Assembly: GCF_023255755.1 (NCBI RefSeq)
Contig: NZ_JAGDVS010000066.1
Coordinates: 1 to 36,800 of the forward strand
Origin: Acidithiobacillus sp.
GTDB taxonomy: Bacteria > Pseudomonadota > Gammaproteobacteria > Acidithiobacillales > Acidithiobacillaceae
Length of the DNA stretch: 36,800 nucleotides
Direction of reading: 5' to 3'
The notes under the pieces were generated by a model. It was not told the origin of the DNA. It did not search any database and saw only the letters and a program-made list of their open reading frames with translations. Position 1 is the stretch's first letter. Each line of letters starts with the position of its first letter. Shown piece after piece: positions 17,201 through 25,805 of this stretch. Both the position numbers and the translations under genes were made by a program.

Positions 17201-17397
17201 GGACGAAATACCGGGGCCAAATCTTCCGTCATATCCACCGGATGCGCTTCCAGCACCTTGGCCATCCGCGCACTCAGCATGAAATAATGTTTTACCTCTG
17301 CACGCCATTCTTCGCGCACACTGAGCCCCATAGAATCGAAGAGATAGTTCATATACGTATCCACGGGCGTATCAGCATCTGTTCCGGGCGGATTCAT
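17197..17397 (-). CDS. hpxX: HpxX/AtzG-like small amidase subunit (DUF4089)
   Basis: 66 aa from ATG 17397; the ORF track start at 17592 lies inside xdhC. The protein is one helical hairpin (VDTYMNYLFDSMGLSVREEWRAEVKHYFMLSARMAKVLEAHPV), the GatC-like layout of AtzG and HpxX. In the triazine pathway AtzG is needed for a soluble, active AtzE amidase. The gene ends in an ATGA overlap with hpxY, consistent with fixed subunit stoichiometry. It sits 16 nt after xdhC. Confidence 0.85.
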   Translation of the reverse strand: MNPPGTDADTPVDTYMNYLFDSMGLSVREEWRAEVKHYFMLSARMAKVLEAHPVDMTEDLAPVFRP

Positions 17398-17413
17398 CCT
17401 GCTTTTCCTTTTG

Positions 17414-18355
17414 TTAAAAATCAGCTTTTTTTTGCCGTAATTGCAGCAACTCTGCCAATACACTGATCGCGATCTCCGGGGGCTTTTTACCGAGTCCTGG
17501 CAAACCCATGGGCATGTGCAAACAGTCCGGAATATCCTGTCCGGCGCGGGACAGGGCGTGACTAAAACGCGCCGCTTTGGACCGACTGGCAATGACCCCG
17601 AGATAAGCCAAGGGTTTCCCGATAAAATGCTCCAGCAACGCGTAATCCATGGCGTGGCTGTAGGTCATGATGAGCACCATGGCATCGGTTGCCGGAGCCT
17701 GCAGATCTGCCCAGGTCCAAGTGTCCACCAGGGTAACTTCTGGCGGAAAGGCGGCAGGATCGGCCCATTCCGGGCGCTGATCGAATACGAATGACGCTAA
17801 ATCCAGTTTGCTGGCCATGCTGGCGATCGCCCGTCCTACATGCCCCGCACCGAAAATCCATAGCGGCTGATGGTGGGCAGCGGGCAGCGCGAAGTGCCGC
17901 TCCTCTACATCCATACCGGGAACGTCAGCATGCAAAAGCACGGTCATGGCATCAAATGGACCGATTTGCCGTCCCAGACGGGTAATCCCGGCCAGGAGCT
18001 GCAACCGGCCTGCTGAATCCCGTTGATAGAGACGGGAGGCGCCAGACTGGTACAGCTCGGAAAAAAACCGGGGTACATCCAGCACACAGATTTCTACTTG
18101 CCCACCACAGCACTGATCATCCGCCGTGCCCAAAGTAAAATTCAGCAATGCCGGGGATGCTTCAGAACGGGGCGTGCGCAACACCTGACAGATCTGATAT
18201 TCCATGCGACCACCACCTACCGTGCCCAGCAGGGAGCCATCTTCCAACAGACGCATACTGGCCCCGACCGCCGTGGGCGCAGATCCCCGCACCCGGGTCA
18301 CAACCGCTTCCCGGACCGGAAGCAAGGGCCGCTGACGACTGGCGAGGGCATTCAT
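17414..18355 (-). CDS. xdhC: XdhC-family molybdenum cofactor insertion/sulfuration factor
   Basis: 313 aa from ATG 18355 (ATGA overlap with the AtzD-like gene); the ORF track extension to 18514 is spurious. The N-terminal XdhC/CoxI domain shows EAVVTRVRGSAPTAVGASMRLLEDGSLLGTVGGGRMEY. The C-terminal Rossmann domain has WIFGAGHVGRAIASMA, and LGVIASRSKAARF follows. XdhC binds Moco, promotes its sulfuration and passes it to xanthine dehydrogenase. Its presence in the operon supports a purine-hydroxylating rather than CO-dehydrogenase role for the Mo enzyme. Confidence 0.9.
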   Translation of the reverse strand: MNALASRQRPLLPVREAVVTRVRGSAPTAVGASMRLLEDGSLLGTVGGGRMEYQICQVLRTPRSEASPALLNFTLGTADDQCCGGQVEICVLDVPRFFSELYQSGASRLYQRDSAGRLQLLAGITRLGRQIGPFDAMTVLLHADVPGMDVEERHFALPAAHHQPLWIFGAGHVGRAIASMASKLDLASFVFDQRPEWADPAAFPPEVTLVDTWTWADLQAPATDAMVLIMTYSHAMDYALLEHFIGKPLAYLGVIASRSKAARFSHALSRAGQDIPDCLHMPMGLPGLGKKPPEIAISVLAELLQLRQKKADF

Positions 18356-19443
18356 GAGGCGTACCCGATCACGGCCACCGGCCCGCCCCCCTGGGGACCC
18401 TGATGCTCCGCGCGCGTCGAGACATAGACGCCGGTTTCCCCCGTGACCCCGGCCAACAAGGCGGAGACTACACAGCGGGAATAGCGCATATCGGAGATAT
18501 CCGCGTCTGTCCACATGGTATGACGACGATGGCGGATATGGCCTCGCGGGTCGGCATCGGATTTGGCGAAGACCGCCAGCACCTTCTCCGCATCGACAGT
18601 CGCTAACTGCCCGTTGACGGGCTGCAGTCCCAACTGATTCAGCACAGCATGGATCGCCGGTACATCGATGATGTCCTGCATCACCCCGTGGGCGATGACC
18701 AGATCACCGTCCCACCAGCACGAATTGGCGAAGAGCACTATTTCGGAGCGCTGCAATAAGGGTTTGGCGGAAACGCTGGCCCGACTGGAGTACAAGGACC
18801 AGTCCCGGTTGATGGCGTCATCCGACAGTTCGGATTCGGTCACCTCACCCAAAGCGAGGGCCACCCCCAGGGCAGAAGCGCCGCGTGACCAGGCCATGTC
18901 ACAGCGCAGGTGCTCGGCACGGACGTTTCCGGTCGTTGTCGAGTCCAGCGCTGGTATCGCCCCTTTGATCTGCACCAGATGCACATCCGCAGGCTCAACC
19001 TGCAAGGCATGCATGAGCCAGGTGACCGCGCGGGCGGTTTCCCGCACCATCGCCATCCGCCCCACTTCCTGCGCGCTAAAAGGGCGGGTATGGGCGGATG
19101 CAAGCGCCAGACGTTTTATCGGATACGCTTGCTTAGCCGCCCGACCTGATACCGAAAACACCAGAATATGCGGCGCCGCAACCCCTTCACTACCGCCCGA
19201 AAAGGACAACACCACACGTTCTTCCACCAACTCTGGACGGCAATCCAAATGCGTTGCCAGCAGCTGGCTCAAAGCCATCATCGCCAAAGCCCGGGTAAAG
19301 TCGTTTATGCCGCCATTACCCTCGGTTTTGCCTATAATCGCGACGATGCTCTGGGGATCTATCGTCCCCTCGGCAATCGCCCGGGCCAGTCCGGAAACGT
19401 CGGCAGGGTCTGTCGTAAAAAACCGGTAGACGGAGGTACGCAT
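18352..19443 (-). CDS. AtzD/barbiturase-family ring-opening amidohydrolase
   Basis: 363 aa from ATG 19443, 18 nt after the AllA-like gene. It is a three-repeat protein of the cyanuric acid hydrolase/barbiturase family, which opens cyclic imides with Lys-Ser pairs. All three pairs are visible: Lys39 (IIGKTEGNGGINDF) with Ser82 (FSGGSEG), Lys160 (VQIKGAIPAL) with the SSRASVSA serines near 220-224, and Lys294 (FAKSDAD) with Ser342 (VSTRAEHQGPQGGGPVAVI). Known substrates are cyanuric acid and barbiturate. The neighbours (xanthine dehydrogenase, AllA-like, HpxXYZ) make cyanuric acid unlikely. Barbiturate from uracil, or an unknown cyclic product of purine breakdown, fits better. The true substrate cannot be deduced. 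Confidence 0.87.
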   Translation of the reverse strand: MRTSVYRFFTTDPADVSGLARAIAEGTIDPQSIVAIIGKTEGNGGINDFTRALAMMALSQLLATHLDCRPELVEERVVLSFSGGSEGVAAPHILVFSVSGRAAKQAYPIKRLALASAHTRPFSAQEVGRMAMVRETARAVTWLMHALQVEPADVHLVQIKGAIPALDSTTTGNVRAEHLRCDMAWSRGASALGVALALGEVTESELSDDAINRDWSLYSSRASVSAKPLLQRSEIVLFANSCWWDGDLVIAHGVMQDIIDVPAIHAVLNQLGLQPVNGQLATVDAEKVLAVFAKSDADPRGHIRHRRHTMWTDADISDMRYSRCVVSALLAGVTGETGVYVSTRAEHQGPQGGGPVAVIGYAS

Positions 19444-19461
19444 GGTCTTCGCCTTCTGCGA

Positions 19462-20046
19462 TTAAAAGGGAACCCGGAGTACCCGCCCGGTGCGACGTTG
19501 GATGTCGATCTTGAACACGTCACCGTCATCCATCTCATCTGCTGCCTGAGCGTTCGCCAAGGCAGTGACCACCTCATCAGAATTCATGGTCATCACCGTC
19601 ACCGGATCGCCAATAGACATTGGGAAATCGTGCCAGGTACCCGCATGAATCATCACCCCCTGCCCCGCTGGAATGCGAAAAGCGCGGACGTCTTCCAGGC
19701 GGGGGGCATTTTCCCCGCTGCCCTGATTGGGTTTACCCAGCACCATGGCAAAGGGAATGCTGCCCAACCCGACAAAAATCTGCGTCATGTTGAGGTGCCG
19801 TTCCAGCCAGGTAATCTCGGGACTGCGGCGCGATATCCGCGCCGTGCGGACCACCGCGCGACCGGTATATTCAAAATCGAGATTTTGCCCCTCTTCCACA
19901 CTCCCCTTATAAAAGGGGATGGAAAGTCCGGGCCGGTGTACCGCCTCACCAATCATCACCCCGTATTCCGCGAGGTTCTCCGGCGTAGCATCCAGCAATG
20001 GGACATCTACATAAACCGCTTCTGTCTGTTTTGCATAGGCACCCAT
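19462..20046 (-). CDS. Ureidoglycolate lyase-like (AllA family) protein
   Basis: 194 aa from ATG 20046, 3 nt after the FAD subunit stop, with GGAG about 10 nt upstream. The cupin-like C-terminal half has FRIPAGQGVMIHAGTWHDFPMSIG, the hallmark of ureidoglycolate lyase/hydrolase (PF04115), and LDFEYTGRAVVRTARI earlier. AllA splits ureidoglycolate to glyoxylate plus urea in allantoin degradation. It is longer than E. coli AllA (about 160 aa) because of an N-terminal extension and a C-terminal tail. No allantoinase or allantoicase lies nearby, so it may act on a different ureide here, for example the product of the AtzD-like enzyme. Confidence 0.75.
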   Translation of the reverse strand: MGAYAKQTEAVYVDVPLLDATPENLAEYGVMIGEAVHRPGLSIPFYKGSVEEGQNLDFEYTGRAVVRTARISRRSPEITWLERHLNMTQIFVGLGSIPFAMVLGKPNQGSGENAPRLEDVRAFRIPAGQGVMIHAGTWHDFPMSIGDPVTVMTMNSDEVVTALANAQAADEMDDGDVFKIDIQRRTGRVLRVPF

Positions 20047-20049
20047 ATT

Positions 20050-20916
20050 TTAATTCTCCTTTTTTGATTCACTGCGTTTATGTATGGCCTCCAGCACCAG
20101 CCGGGAAGCTATCTCCAAACGATATGCCGTCGTCGAGCGGATATCCTGAATGGGTGCAATATCCTGCTTTACCTTCTGACGCACCTGCATGTCAGCAATA
20201 TCACACAACGCACGCCCCAGCAGATATTGGCTCACGGATGGCAAGGCACAGGGAGTCGCCGCCACACTCGCCATGCCGAAATGCGCGCTCTGAATAATTC
20301 CATCACTATTTACTTCGATAAGCGCCGCGATACTCACCTTGGCAATAGCTTGCGCTGCCCGTGTTCCGACCTTCCGAAAATAGCCGCGACTGTGTTTAGG
20401 GGGGTAAGGAATCCAGAGCGCGCTGAGTAACTCTCCGGGTTGCAAGGCCGTCTTGCGATACCCCAGATGGAAATCTCCATAAGGCAACCAGCGCGAGCCG
20501 TGATGATGGACGATCTCCAGACGTGCGCCATAAGCCAGCAACGTCGGCGCATTGTCCGCCGCGGGGGAGGCATTGCAAACATTGCCACCCAGCGTGGCGC
20601 GGTTTTGAATGGGCGGCGCCCCGGTCACCGCCGCCGAGGCGGCCAGCATCGGCCAGTGGGCGACTACTTCCGCATGCCGACGAATCGCTTCCAGGGAAGT
20701 AGCGGCGCCAATCCGGATGCCCTCTTCGGTAATTTGCAGCCCCTGCAACTCCCGCAGTCCGCTGATGTCCAGCCAGGACTCCGGGCGCCGTTCCGGGGCG
20801 AGATGACACTCCACCATAAGATCGGTCCCGCCCGAAATCACCCGATATGGGCCGGGGGCTGTCGCCAATATCTCCAGGGCTTCCGGCAAATGTCGCGGCC
20901 TTATCCAATCAGACAT
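20050..20916 (-). CDS. Xanthine dehydrogenase FAD-binding subunit
   Basis: 288 aa from ATG 20916, which overlaps the 2Fe-2S gene by 8 nt and has GGAGGG upstream; the ORF track start at 20964 is too early. The FAD-binding fold of the CO-dehydrogenase flavoprotein family is clear: YRVISGGTDLMVE near residue 25, RIGAATSLEAI, and TLGGNVCNASPAADNAPTLLAYGA near 105-130, followed by the C-terminal CODH_FAD_C domain. It passes electrons from the iron-sulfur subunit to NAD+ or another acceptor. It forms a heterotrimer with the two upstream gene products. Confidence 0.92.
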   Translation of the reverse strand: MSDWIRPRHLPEALEILATAPGPYRVISGGTDLMVECHLAPERRPESWLDISGLRELQGLQITEEGIRIGAATSLEAIRRHAEVVAHWPMLAASAAVTGAPPIQNRATLGGNVCNASPAADNAPTLLAYGARLEIVHHHGSRWLPYGDFHLGYRKTALQPGELLSALWIPYPPKHSRGYFRKVGTRAAQAIAKVSIAALIEVNSDGIIQSAHFGMASVAATPCALPSVSQYLLGRALCDIADMQVRQKVKQDIAPIQDIRSTTAYRLEIASRLVLEAIHKRSESKKEN

Positions 20917-21367
20917 CAGCAAACCCTCCGGCGACCTGGGCGATGGCCGCATAAATGCGCCCATACCCGGTACAGCGACAGAGATTGCCGCTCAGGCCCC
21001 AGCGAATCTCCTCCAGGGTCGGATTCGCATACTCCGCCAACAGAGCGGTCGCCGCGAGCATCATACCCGGTGTACAAATTCCGCACTGGGTAGCACCGCA
21101 CTGAACAAAAGCTTGTGCCAGAGCACTATCTTCGGGAAGGCCCTCTACCGTGGTAATCTCCGCCCGTTCCATCTGCCCAAGAGGAACCAGGCAACTATTC
21201 ACCAGCCTGCCATTCACCAGCACCGCGCAGGCGCCACATTCTCCTTCGCCGCAACCTTCTTTGGTCCCCTTGAGGTCGCATTCATTACGCAATACATCCA
21301 GTAAACGGGCATTCGGCGCTGAGCTGCTCTGAAATGCTTTACCATTGATGCGCATCGTCGTCGACAT
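20909..21367 (-). CDS. Xanthine dehydrogenase 2Fe-2S subunit
   Basis: 152 aa from ATG 21367, 2 nt after the molybdenum subunit stop, with GAGGG 8 nt upstream. Two [2Fe-2S] sites are intact: the ferredoxin-type site in KEGCGEGECGACAVLVNG plus a later NSCLV Cys, and the four-helix-bundle site in QCGICTPGM and LCRCTGYG. It relays electrons between the Mo centre and FAD. Normal length for the family. Confidence 0.93.
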   Translation of the reverse strand: MSTTMRINGKAFQSSSAPNARLLDVLRNECDLKGTKEGCGEGECGACAVLVNGRLVNSCLVPLGQMERAEITTVEGLPEDSALAQAFVQCGATQCGICTPGMMLAATALLAEYANPTLEEIRWGLSGNLCRCTGYGRIYAAIAQVAGGFADV

Positions 21368-21369
21368 GA

Positions 21370-23628
21370 TCAATTCCCTCTGCTCATCGTCAGCTCCAGC
21401 AGCATTTCGGGCTTGACCGGAATCTGGCAAATATCGATATCCAAGGCCTGCTGAATCGCATTGACGATAGCGGGTGCTGGACCATCCATGGGTAATTCAC
21501 CGACGCCTTTCGCCCCTTTAGGACCAGCTCCCAAGCCGCCTTCCAGCAACACCACATGCATAAATCCCAAATCCGCGCTGGTGGGTATGATGTAATTGGT
21601 CAGACGGTCATTGGCCATGACCCCGCGCTCATTCCAGAGCACATCCTCATAGAGGGCATAACCAATACCCTGGGCAACACCCCCCTCAATCTGGCCCTGC
21701 ACAATCACCGGATGCACCGCATCGCCGATTTCCTGTACCGCGGTAAAATCAAGCACCCGCGTTTCGAGCGTCAACACATCCACTTCCACTTCGGCAATAT
21801 AAGCCGCCCAGGCATAACTGGCGTAAGCCCGCCCCAAAAAGGCCTGCTCATCCCAACGCATGTCCGTCGGCGGCTGGTACTGTGCGGTCACCAGCGTATC
21901 CCCGGCGACTGCGCACAGCCGGGCACACGCTGCGGCAAAACTTTGTGCGTCATGAGGCGCCGCCAACTCCGCCGTTTCCCGTAGCCGTTGCAATAATTGT
22001 CCCGCCGCCTTCTGGATGAGCTCCCCGACCACCATACAGGTGCGGGAGGCGACCGTCGGTCCGGAATTTGGCACCCTGGAGGTATCCGCCTGCGCCAGAT
22101 GCACGCGATCCATGGGCAGGCCCAGCGCGTCAGCCGCAATCTGGACCAGCGTGGTCGCCGCACCCTGCCCCATTTCGGTGTTGGAACAGAGAATTTCGAC
22201 GTGCCCATTGGCCAGGGCTTGCAGAGAGACCCGGGACGCCAGATGCAATTCACCGTTGCCGGTAAAACCGGCACCATGGGCAAAAGTCGCCAGACCAATG
22301 CCTTTGCGGGTCTGATGTCCGGCCGCATTCCAGGCCCTGTACTCCGCCAGCCGCTGGTAATAATGCGTATGTTCCAATGCCACATCGAGGGTGGCATGGG
22401 CAAAACAGTCAGCACCCACCACATCACCCGTGGGATTCACATCGCCGGTGCGCAACAAATTTATCCGGCGCAATTCGGCAGGGTCCATAGCCAGTTTTCT
22501 CGCCAGCCGGTCCATGGCCACTTCCATGGCAAAAATGCTTTGCGGCGCACCAAATCCGCGAAATGCACCAAAGGGCGGATGGTTGGTCGCGACGGCGCGC
22601 CCCCTGACCCGAATGTGGGGGCACTTATATGGTCCCGGTGCATGGATAACACCACGGGAGAGCACTACCGGACTGAGGGTACGATAAGCCCCGCCATCAA
22701 TGGCGAAATCCATATCGATAAACTGCAATTCTCCGGCCTTGTTGGCCCCCAGACTAATCAGGGTACGGGAAGGATGACGCTTGGGCGTCACCCGCAAATC
22801 CTCGCCCCGCTCATAAACAAGTTTTACCGAACGGCCCCCCGCTTTGAGCGCCAGCAACGCCGCATGGCAAGCAATCACCGAGGGGTAATCTTCCTTGCCG
22901 CCAAAGGCCCCACCAGTGGTACTTTGCACCACCCGCAGATGATCCTTATCCATCCCCATACACTGAACCAACGCGTCCAGCACATAGTAGGGACACTGCA
23001 TGGAACCTTCTACCAGAATGCTGCCGTCTTTCTGCAAATGCGCCAGCATCCCTTGCGGCTCAATATAGAGCTGCTCCTGGGACGGGGTGAGAAAGCGCTC
23101 TTCGATGACGACATCGGCAAGATGCTCCCCCTCCGCAACATCACCCCGATCCAGAAGATAATCTGTATAAATATTGCCGGGTATGATTTCTTGTTGCGCA
23201 GCGAGTGCCGCATCAATATCAAAAATCGGCGCGGTATTGGGCAACTCCACCAAAGAAACACCCTTCAGCGCCATTCCGAGTTTCTCCGGATCCGCGTGGG
23301 CCAGCAATACCACTGCCTCCCCAGCGTGCCGAAATGCGCGATCAACGAGCACTACCTGATCGTTCTCCAGGAGCTTTACGGCGTTCATACCCGGAATATC
23401 TCGCGCCGTGACCACCACAAATTCCGACCAGTCTATGGCAGGATCGAAAACCACCTCCTGCAGCGTTCCACCCGCCGCAGTAGTGCGCACCGTCGCGCCA
23501 TGGAGCACGTCTGCGCAGGGCAGGTCATCGACATAGAGCGCCGTCCCCCTGATTTTGGCAACGCCATCGACACGGCGGGGGCTCGCCGTCTGCTGGTCAG
23601 TTCGCTGCTTCACCAAGGTCAAAGACAC
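21370..23628 (-). CDS. Xanthine dehydrogenase molybdopterin-binding subunit
   Basis: 752 aa from GTG 23628, with AGGAG 8 nt upstream. The a/b hammerhead domain begins RVDGVAKIRGTALYVDDLP. Moco-binding motifs follow: QEQLYIEPQG, TGGAFGGKE, FRGFGAPQ (the Arg equivalent to the purine-binding Arg of XDH), TEMGQGAATTLVQIAADALG and GAKGVGELPMDGPAPA (the catalytic Glu near the C-terminus). It hydroxylates hypoxanthine and xanthine, or possibly another N-heterocycle such as uracil. It comes first among the three xdh genes, in the order Mo, FeS, FAD. Upstream guanine and adenine deaminases would supply xanthine and hypoxanthine. Confidence 0.92.
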   Translation of the reverse strand: MSLTLVKQRTDQQTASPRRVDGVAKIRGTALYVDDLPCADVLHGATVRTTAAGGTLQEVVFDPAIDWSEFVVVTARDIPGMNAVKLLENDQVVLVDRAFRHAGEAVVLLAHADPEKLGMALKGVSLVELPNTAPIFDIDAALAAQQEIIPGNIYTDYLLDRGDVAEGEHLADVVIEERFLTPSQEQLYIEPQGMLAHLQKDGSILVEGSMQCPYYVLDALVQCMGMDKDHLRVVQSTTGGAFGGKEDYPSVIACHAALLALKAGGRSVKLVYERGEDLRVTPKRHPSRTLISLGANKAGELQFIDMDFAIDGGAYRTLSPVVLSRGVIHAPGPYKCPHIRVRGRAVATNHPPFGAFRGFGAPQSIFAMEVAMDRLARKLAMDPAELRRINLLRTGDVNPTGDVVGADCFAHATLDVALEHTHYYQRLAEYRAWNAAGHQTRKGIGLATFAHGAGFTGNGELHLASRVSLQALANGHVEILCSNTEMGQGAATTLVQIAADALGLPMDRVHLAQADTSRVPNSGPTVASRTCMVVGELIQKAAGQLLQRLRETAELAAPHDAQSFAAACARLCAVAGDTLVTAQYQPPTDMRWDEQAFLGRAYASYAWAAYIAEVEVDVLTLETRVLDFTAVQEIGDAVHPVIVQGQIEGGVAQGIGYALYEDVLWNERGVMANDRLTNYIIPTSADLGFMHVVLLEGGLGAGPKGAKGVGELPMDGPAPAIVNAIQQALDIDICQIPVKPEMLLELTMSRGN

Positions 23629-23689
23629 GGTGACACTCCTTGCTCCCGGGCCAGAAACTCACCAGCGGATACTTTGATGACCCGTATGC

Positions 23690-24718
23690 TCATGCAGCGC
23701 CCTTTAACAGGTGCGCGATAACGGCCTTGGTGACGATCACCGCATTACGCTCGGCGAGGGCACTGGCATATAAATCGCCTGTTTTCCAGATTTCTTCTTC
23801 GGTTTTACCGGGGGGCGGAACATCCACGTCAGAGATCCCCCGTATGGACAGATAATGATCCGCCAAACCGAAACGCGAGAGCACGGCCACGTCCCCGAGA
23901 TCCTCCATGGCGGTATTGGTATATTTCACCTCGCCATGGGTATAGCGACGCACAATCTGTTCGGCAATAGCCTGATTCGCTTTACCGATCCAAAAATCAT
24001 TGCCGGTGATAGTGGCGCCCACCATCACCTTCGGCGCCGCAGAAATAGCAAACATTTTATCCAGTTTCTTCGCTTCTGCCGAGTTTTCAAGCGCGACATG
24101 GGCCGAGGCATTTACCGCCATATTCAGCAGGGCCGGATTGATTTTATACGCCAAATTTTCCATGATATTCTGGGTGTAATTTCCGCAGTGACCCGGCGTG
24201 GCATAATCCGCGCAGCCCGGAGGGGACCATGCCAACTGCTTTTGATCACTCAGGTAATGATGTCCAAAAGCCCAGGAGATTACCCAGCTATTGATATACA
24301 CACTGCCCAATGCAGAGTCTTCTTTGTCCACACCGCCCGCAATGCCGCTGCGAATAAAAATAGTCTTCTTCAGATCCAGAGTCGCGTCTTTCACCAGACT
24401 GGTGACGGTGACTGCGGCATTGATTTCCCCTTCCCCGGTCTCCGTAACACAGACGCCTTTGCTGTCGCAGATCAGGGGCTTAATGAGTCCTGGCACATGC
24501 AAGGCTTGATGCTGGAAAGATTTTTGCACTGTCCATGCTTGCCACTCGGGCGGGAATGCCGTCAGCACGATCACTTTCGGGCGCATTTTCGCCGCCGCCG
24601 GTATAGCCTGGGCGTAGGCCAGTGGCGCTATCCATGAGAGGCTGACTGCACCACATAACATCATATGCTTCCAAACCGTATTTTTCTTCACGAACATTCT
24701 CCCTGGTGAGTTTTTCAT
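23690..24718 (-). CDS. Secreted NUP-family protein (purine nucleoside permease family, PF06516)
   Basis: 342 aa from ATG 24718, which overlaps the adenine deaminase stop as ATGA; the ORF track start at 24790 is not needed. A signal peptide is visible (hydrophobic MMLCGAVSLSWIAPLAYAQA). Family blocks are PKVIVLTAFPPEWQAW, the ETGEGEINAA turn, KTIFIRSGIAGGVD, YTNTAMEDLGDVAVL and ISDVDVPPPGKT. The annotation 'permease' is historical: there is no membrane segment after the signal, and the fold is that of nucleoside phosphorylases, so it is probably periplasmic. It is the third secreted phosphorylase-fold protein in the window and is embedded among cytoplasmic purine enzymes. Confidence 0.85.
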   Translation of the reverse strand: MKNSPGRMFVKKNTVWKHMMLCGAVSLSWIAPLAYAQAIPAAAKMRPKVIVLTAFPPEWQAWTVQKSFQHQALHVPGLIKPLICDSKGVCVTETGEGEINAAVTVTSLVKDATLDLKKTIFIRSGIAGGVDKEDSALGSVYINSWVISWAFGHHYLSDQKQLAWSPPGCADYATPGHCGNYTQNIMENLAYKINPALLNMAVNASAHVALENSAEAKKLDKMFAISAAPKVMVGATITGNDFWIGKANQAIAEQIVRRYTHGEVKYTNTAMEDLGDVAVLSRFGLADHYLSIRGISDVDVPPPGKTEEEIWKTGDLYASALAERNAVIVTKAVIAHLLKGAA

Positions 24719-25758
24719 AATAGGTTCCGCTGGGATGCACCGTACTGATCCAGATCCCTGCGTAGGGATTGCTTTCGTTGGTCCGTACAAAAAGCCGCTT
24801 CAACAGCATTACGCTCAAGAAGTAATGCGTCCTCCGCTGTTAAATCCAGACTGGAAAGTGTCCCAATAATGTTTTCACTCAGGTATCCACCGAAATACGC
24901 CGGGTCATCCGAATGAATCGTCGCCAACAAACCTGCTTTCAACAATCGGCCCAGATTATGTTCAGATAACCGGCTAAACACTTTGAGCGCGACGTTGGAG
25001 AATGGGCAGACCGTCAGCGGGATCCGGTCATCCACCAGGCGACGCACCAGTGCCGGATCCTCCAAACAGCGCACCCCGTGATCTATGCGCTCGACATCAA
25101 GCACATCCAGTGCCTGCCAGATATAGGCGGGCGGCCCCTCCTCTCCGGCATGGGCAACACGATGCAGGCCCATGGACTTGGCCACCTTAAACACCTTCTG
25201 AAACTTTTCTGGGGGATTGCCCATTTCAGCGGAGTCGAGACCAATGCCGGCGATACCCCCCAAAGCACAAGCATGCTCCAACAGCGCCACCGCGGGTTGC
25301 GGGTCGCGATCCCGCTCAAAGCAAAGAATCAGTGCGCTGGATATATGCCAGTCACGCTCGGCGTCCCGCAAGGCGGCGTTGATGCCGCCCATCACCGCCG
25401 CCAATGCCACACCATTGGCAAGATGCGTCTGCGGATCAAAAAACAGTTCCGTATGACGAATCTGCTGGGCTTTACAGCGGGACATATAGGCCAGGGTCAG
25501 TTCATAAAAGTCCCGCTCTTCCCGCAATACGGACGCCCCCAGATAATAGACATTCAGAAAACTTTGCAGATCCTCAAATTGATACGCCGCCCGTGCCGCC
25601 TCTATCGTCTTATAGGGAATATCCACGCCGTTACGCTGGGCCAGCGCGATGAGTAATTCAGGCTCCAGAGTACCCTCAATATGCAAATGCAGCTCTACCT
25701 TGGGCAGATCCTCCACAAAATCTGCCAGTATTCCTTTACTGTTCATCGTACTTTCCAT
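24715..25758 (-). CDS. Adenine deaminase, adenosine-deaminase superfamily (PA0148-like)
   Basis: 347 aa from ATG 25758 (GGAG 11 nt upstream; ATG 25746 is an alternative). The metal-binding LPKVELHLHIEGTLEPELL begins near residue 19. RVAHAGEEGPPAYIWQALD carries the Zn-ligand His and catalytic Glu, ERIDHGVRC follows, and IHSDDPAYFGGY holds the Asp pair. CKAQQIRHTELFFDPQTH and the overall layout resemble the Pseudomonas proteins shown to be adenine rather than adenosine deaminases. The reaction gives hypoxanthine plus ammonia, feeding xanthine dehydrogenase. Adenosine as substrate cannot be excluded by eye. Confidence 0.87.
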   Translation of the reverse strand: MESTMNSKGILADFVEDLPKVELHLHIEGTLEPELLIALAQRNGVDIPYKTIEAARAAYQFEDLQSFLNVYYLGASVLREERDFYELTLAYMSRCKAQQIRHTELFFDPQTHLANGVALAAVMGGINAALRDAERDWHISSALILCFERDRDPQPAVALLEHACALGGIAGIGLDSAEMGNPPEKFQKVFKVAKSMGLHRVAHAGEEGPPAYIWQALDVLDVERIDHGVRCLEDPALVRRLVDDRIPLTVCPFSNVALKVFSRLSEHNLGRLLKAGLLATIHSDDPAYFGGYLSENIIGTLSSLDLTAEDALLLERNAVEAAFCTDQRKQSLRRDLDQYGASQRNLL

Positions 25759-25805
25759 AAAAGGTGTTGCTCCGTATGTTTTATAAGGCTATGCATATAC
25801 ATCGC

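Noticed and set aside
15810-17287. Overlapping plus-strand ORFs opposite hpxY (for example 16217-17038)
   Set aside because: The minus-strand amidase has a complete catalytic triad and matching start coupling; the plus frames show none of this.
18352-19443. AtzD-like enzyme as part of a true atrazine/cyanurate pathway
   Set aside because: There is no triazine hydrolase (AtzA/B/C) nor AtzF allophanate hydrolase; the amidase trio also fits hpxXYZ and the operon is otherwise purine-directed.
21997-23721. 574-aa plus-strand ORF
   Set aside because: Antisense shadow of the xanthine dehydrogenase Mo subunit; it is rich in His/Arg/Gln low-complexity sequence and has no domain motif.
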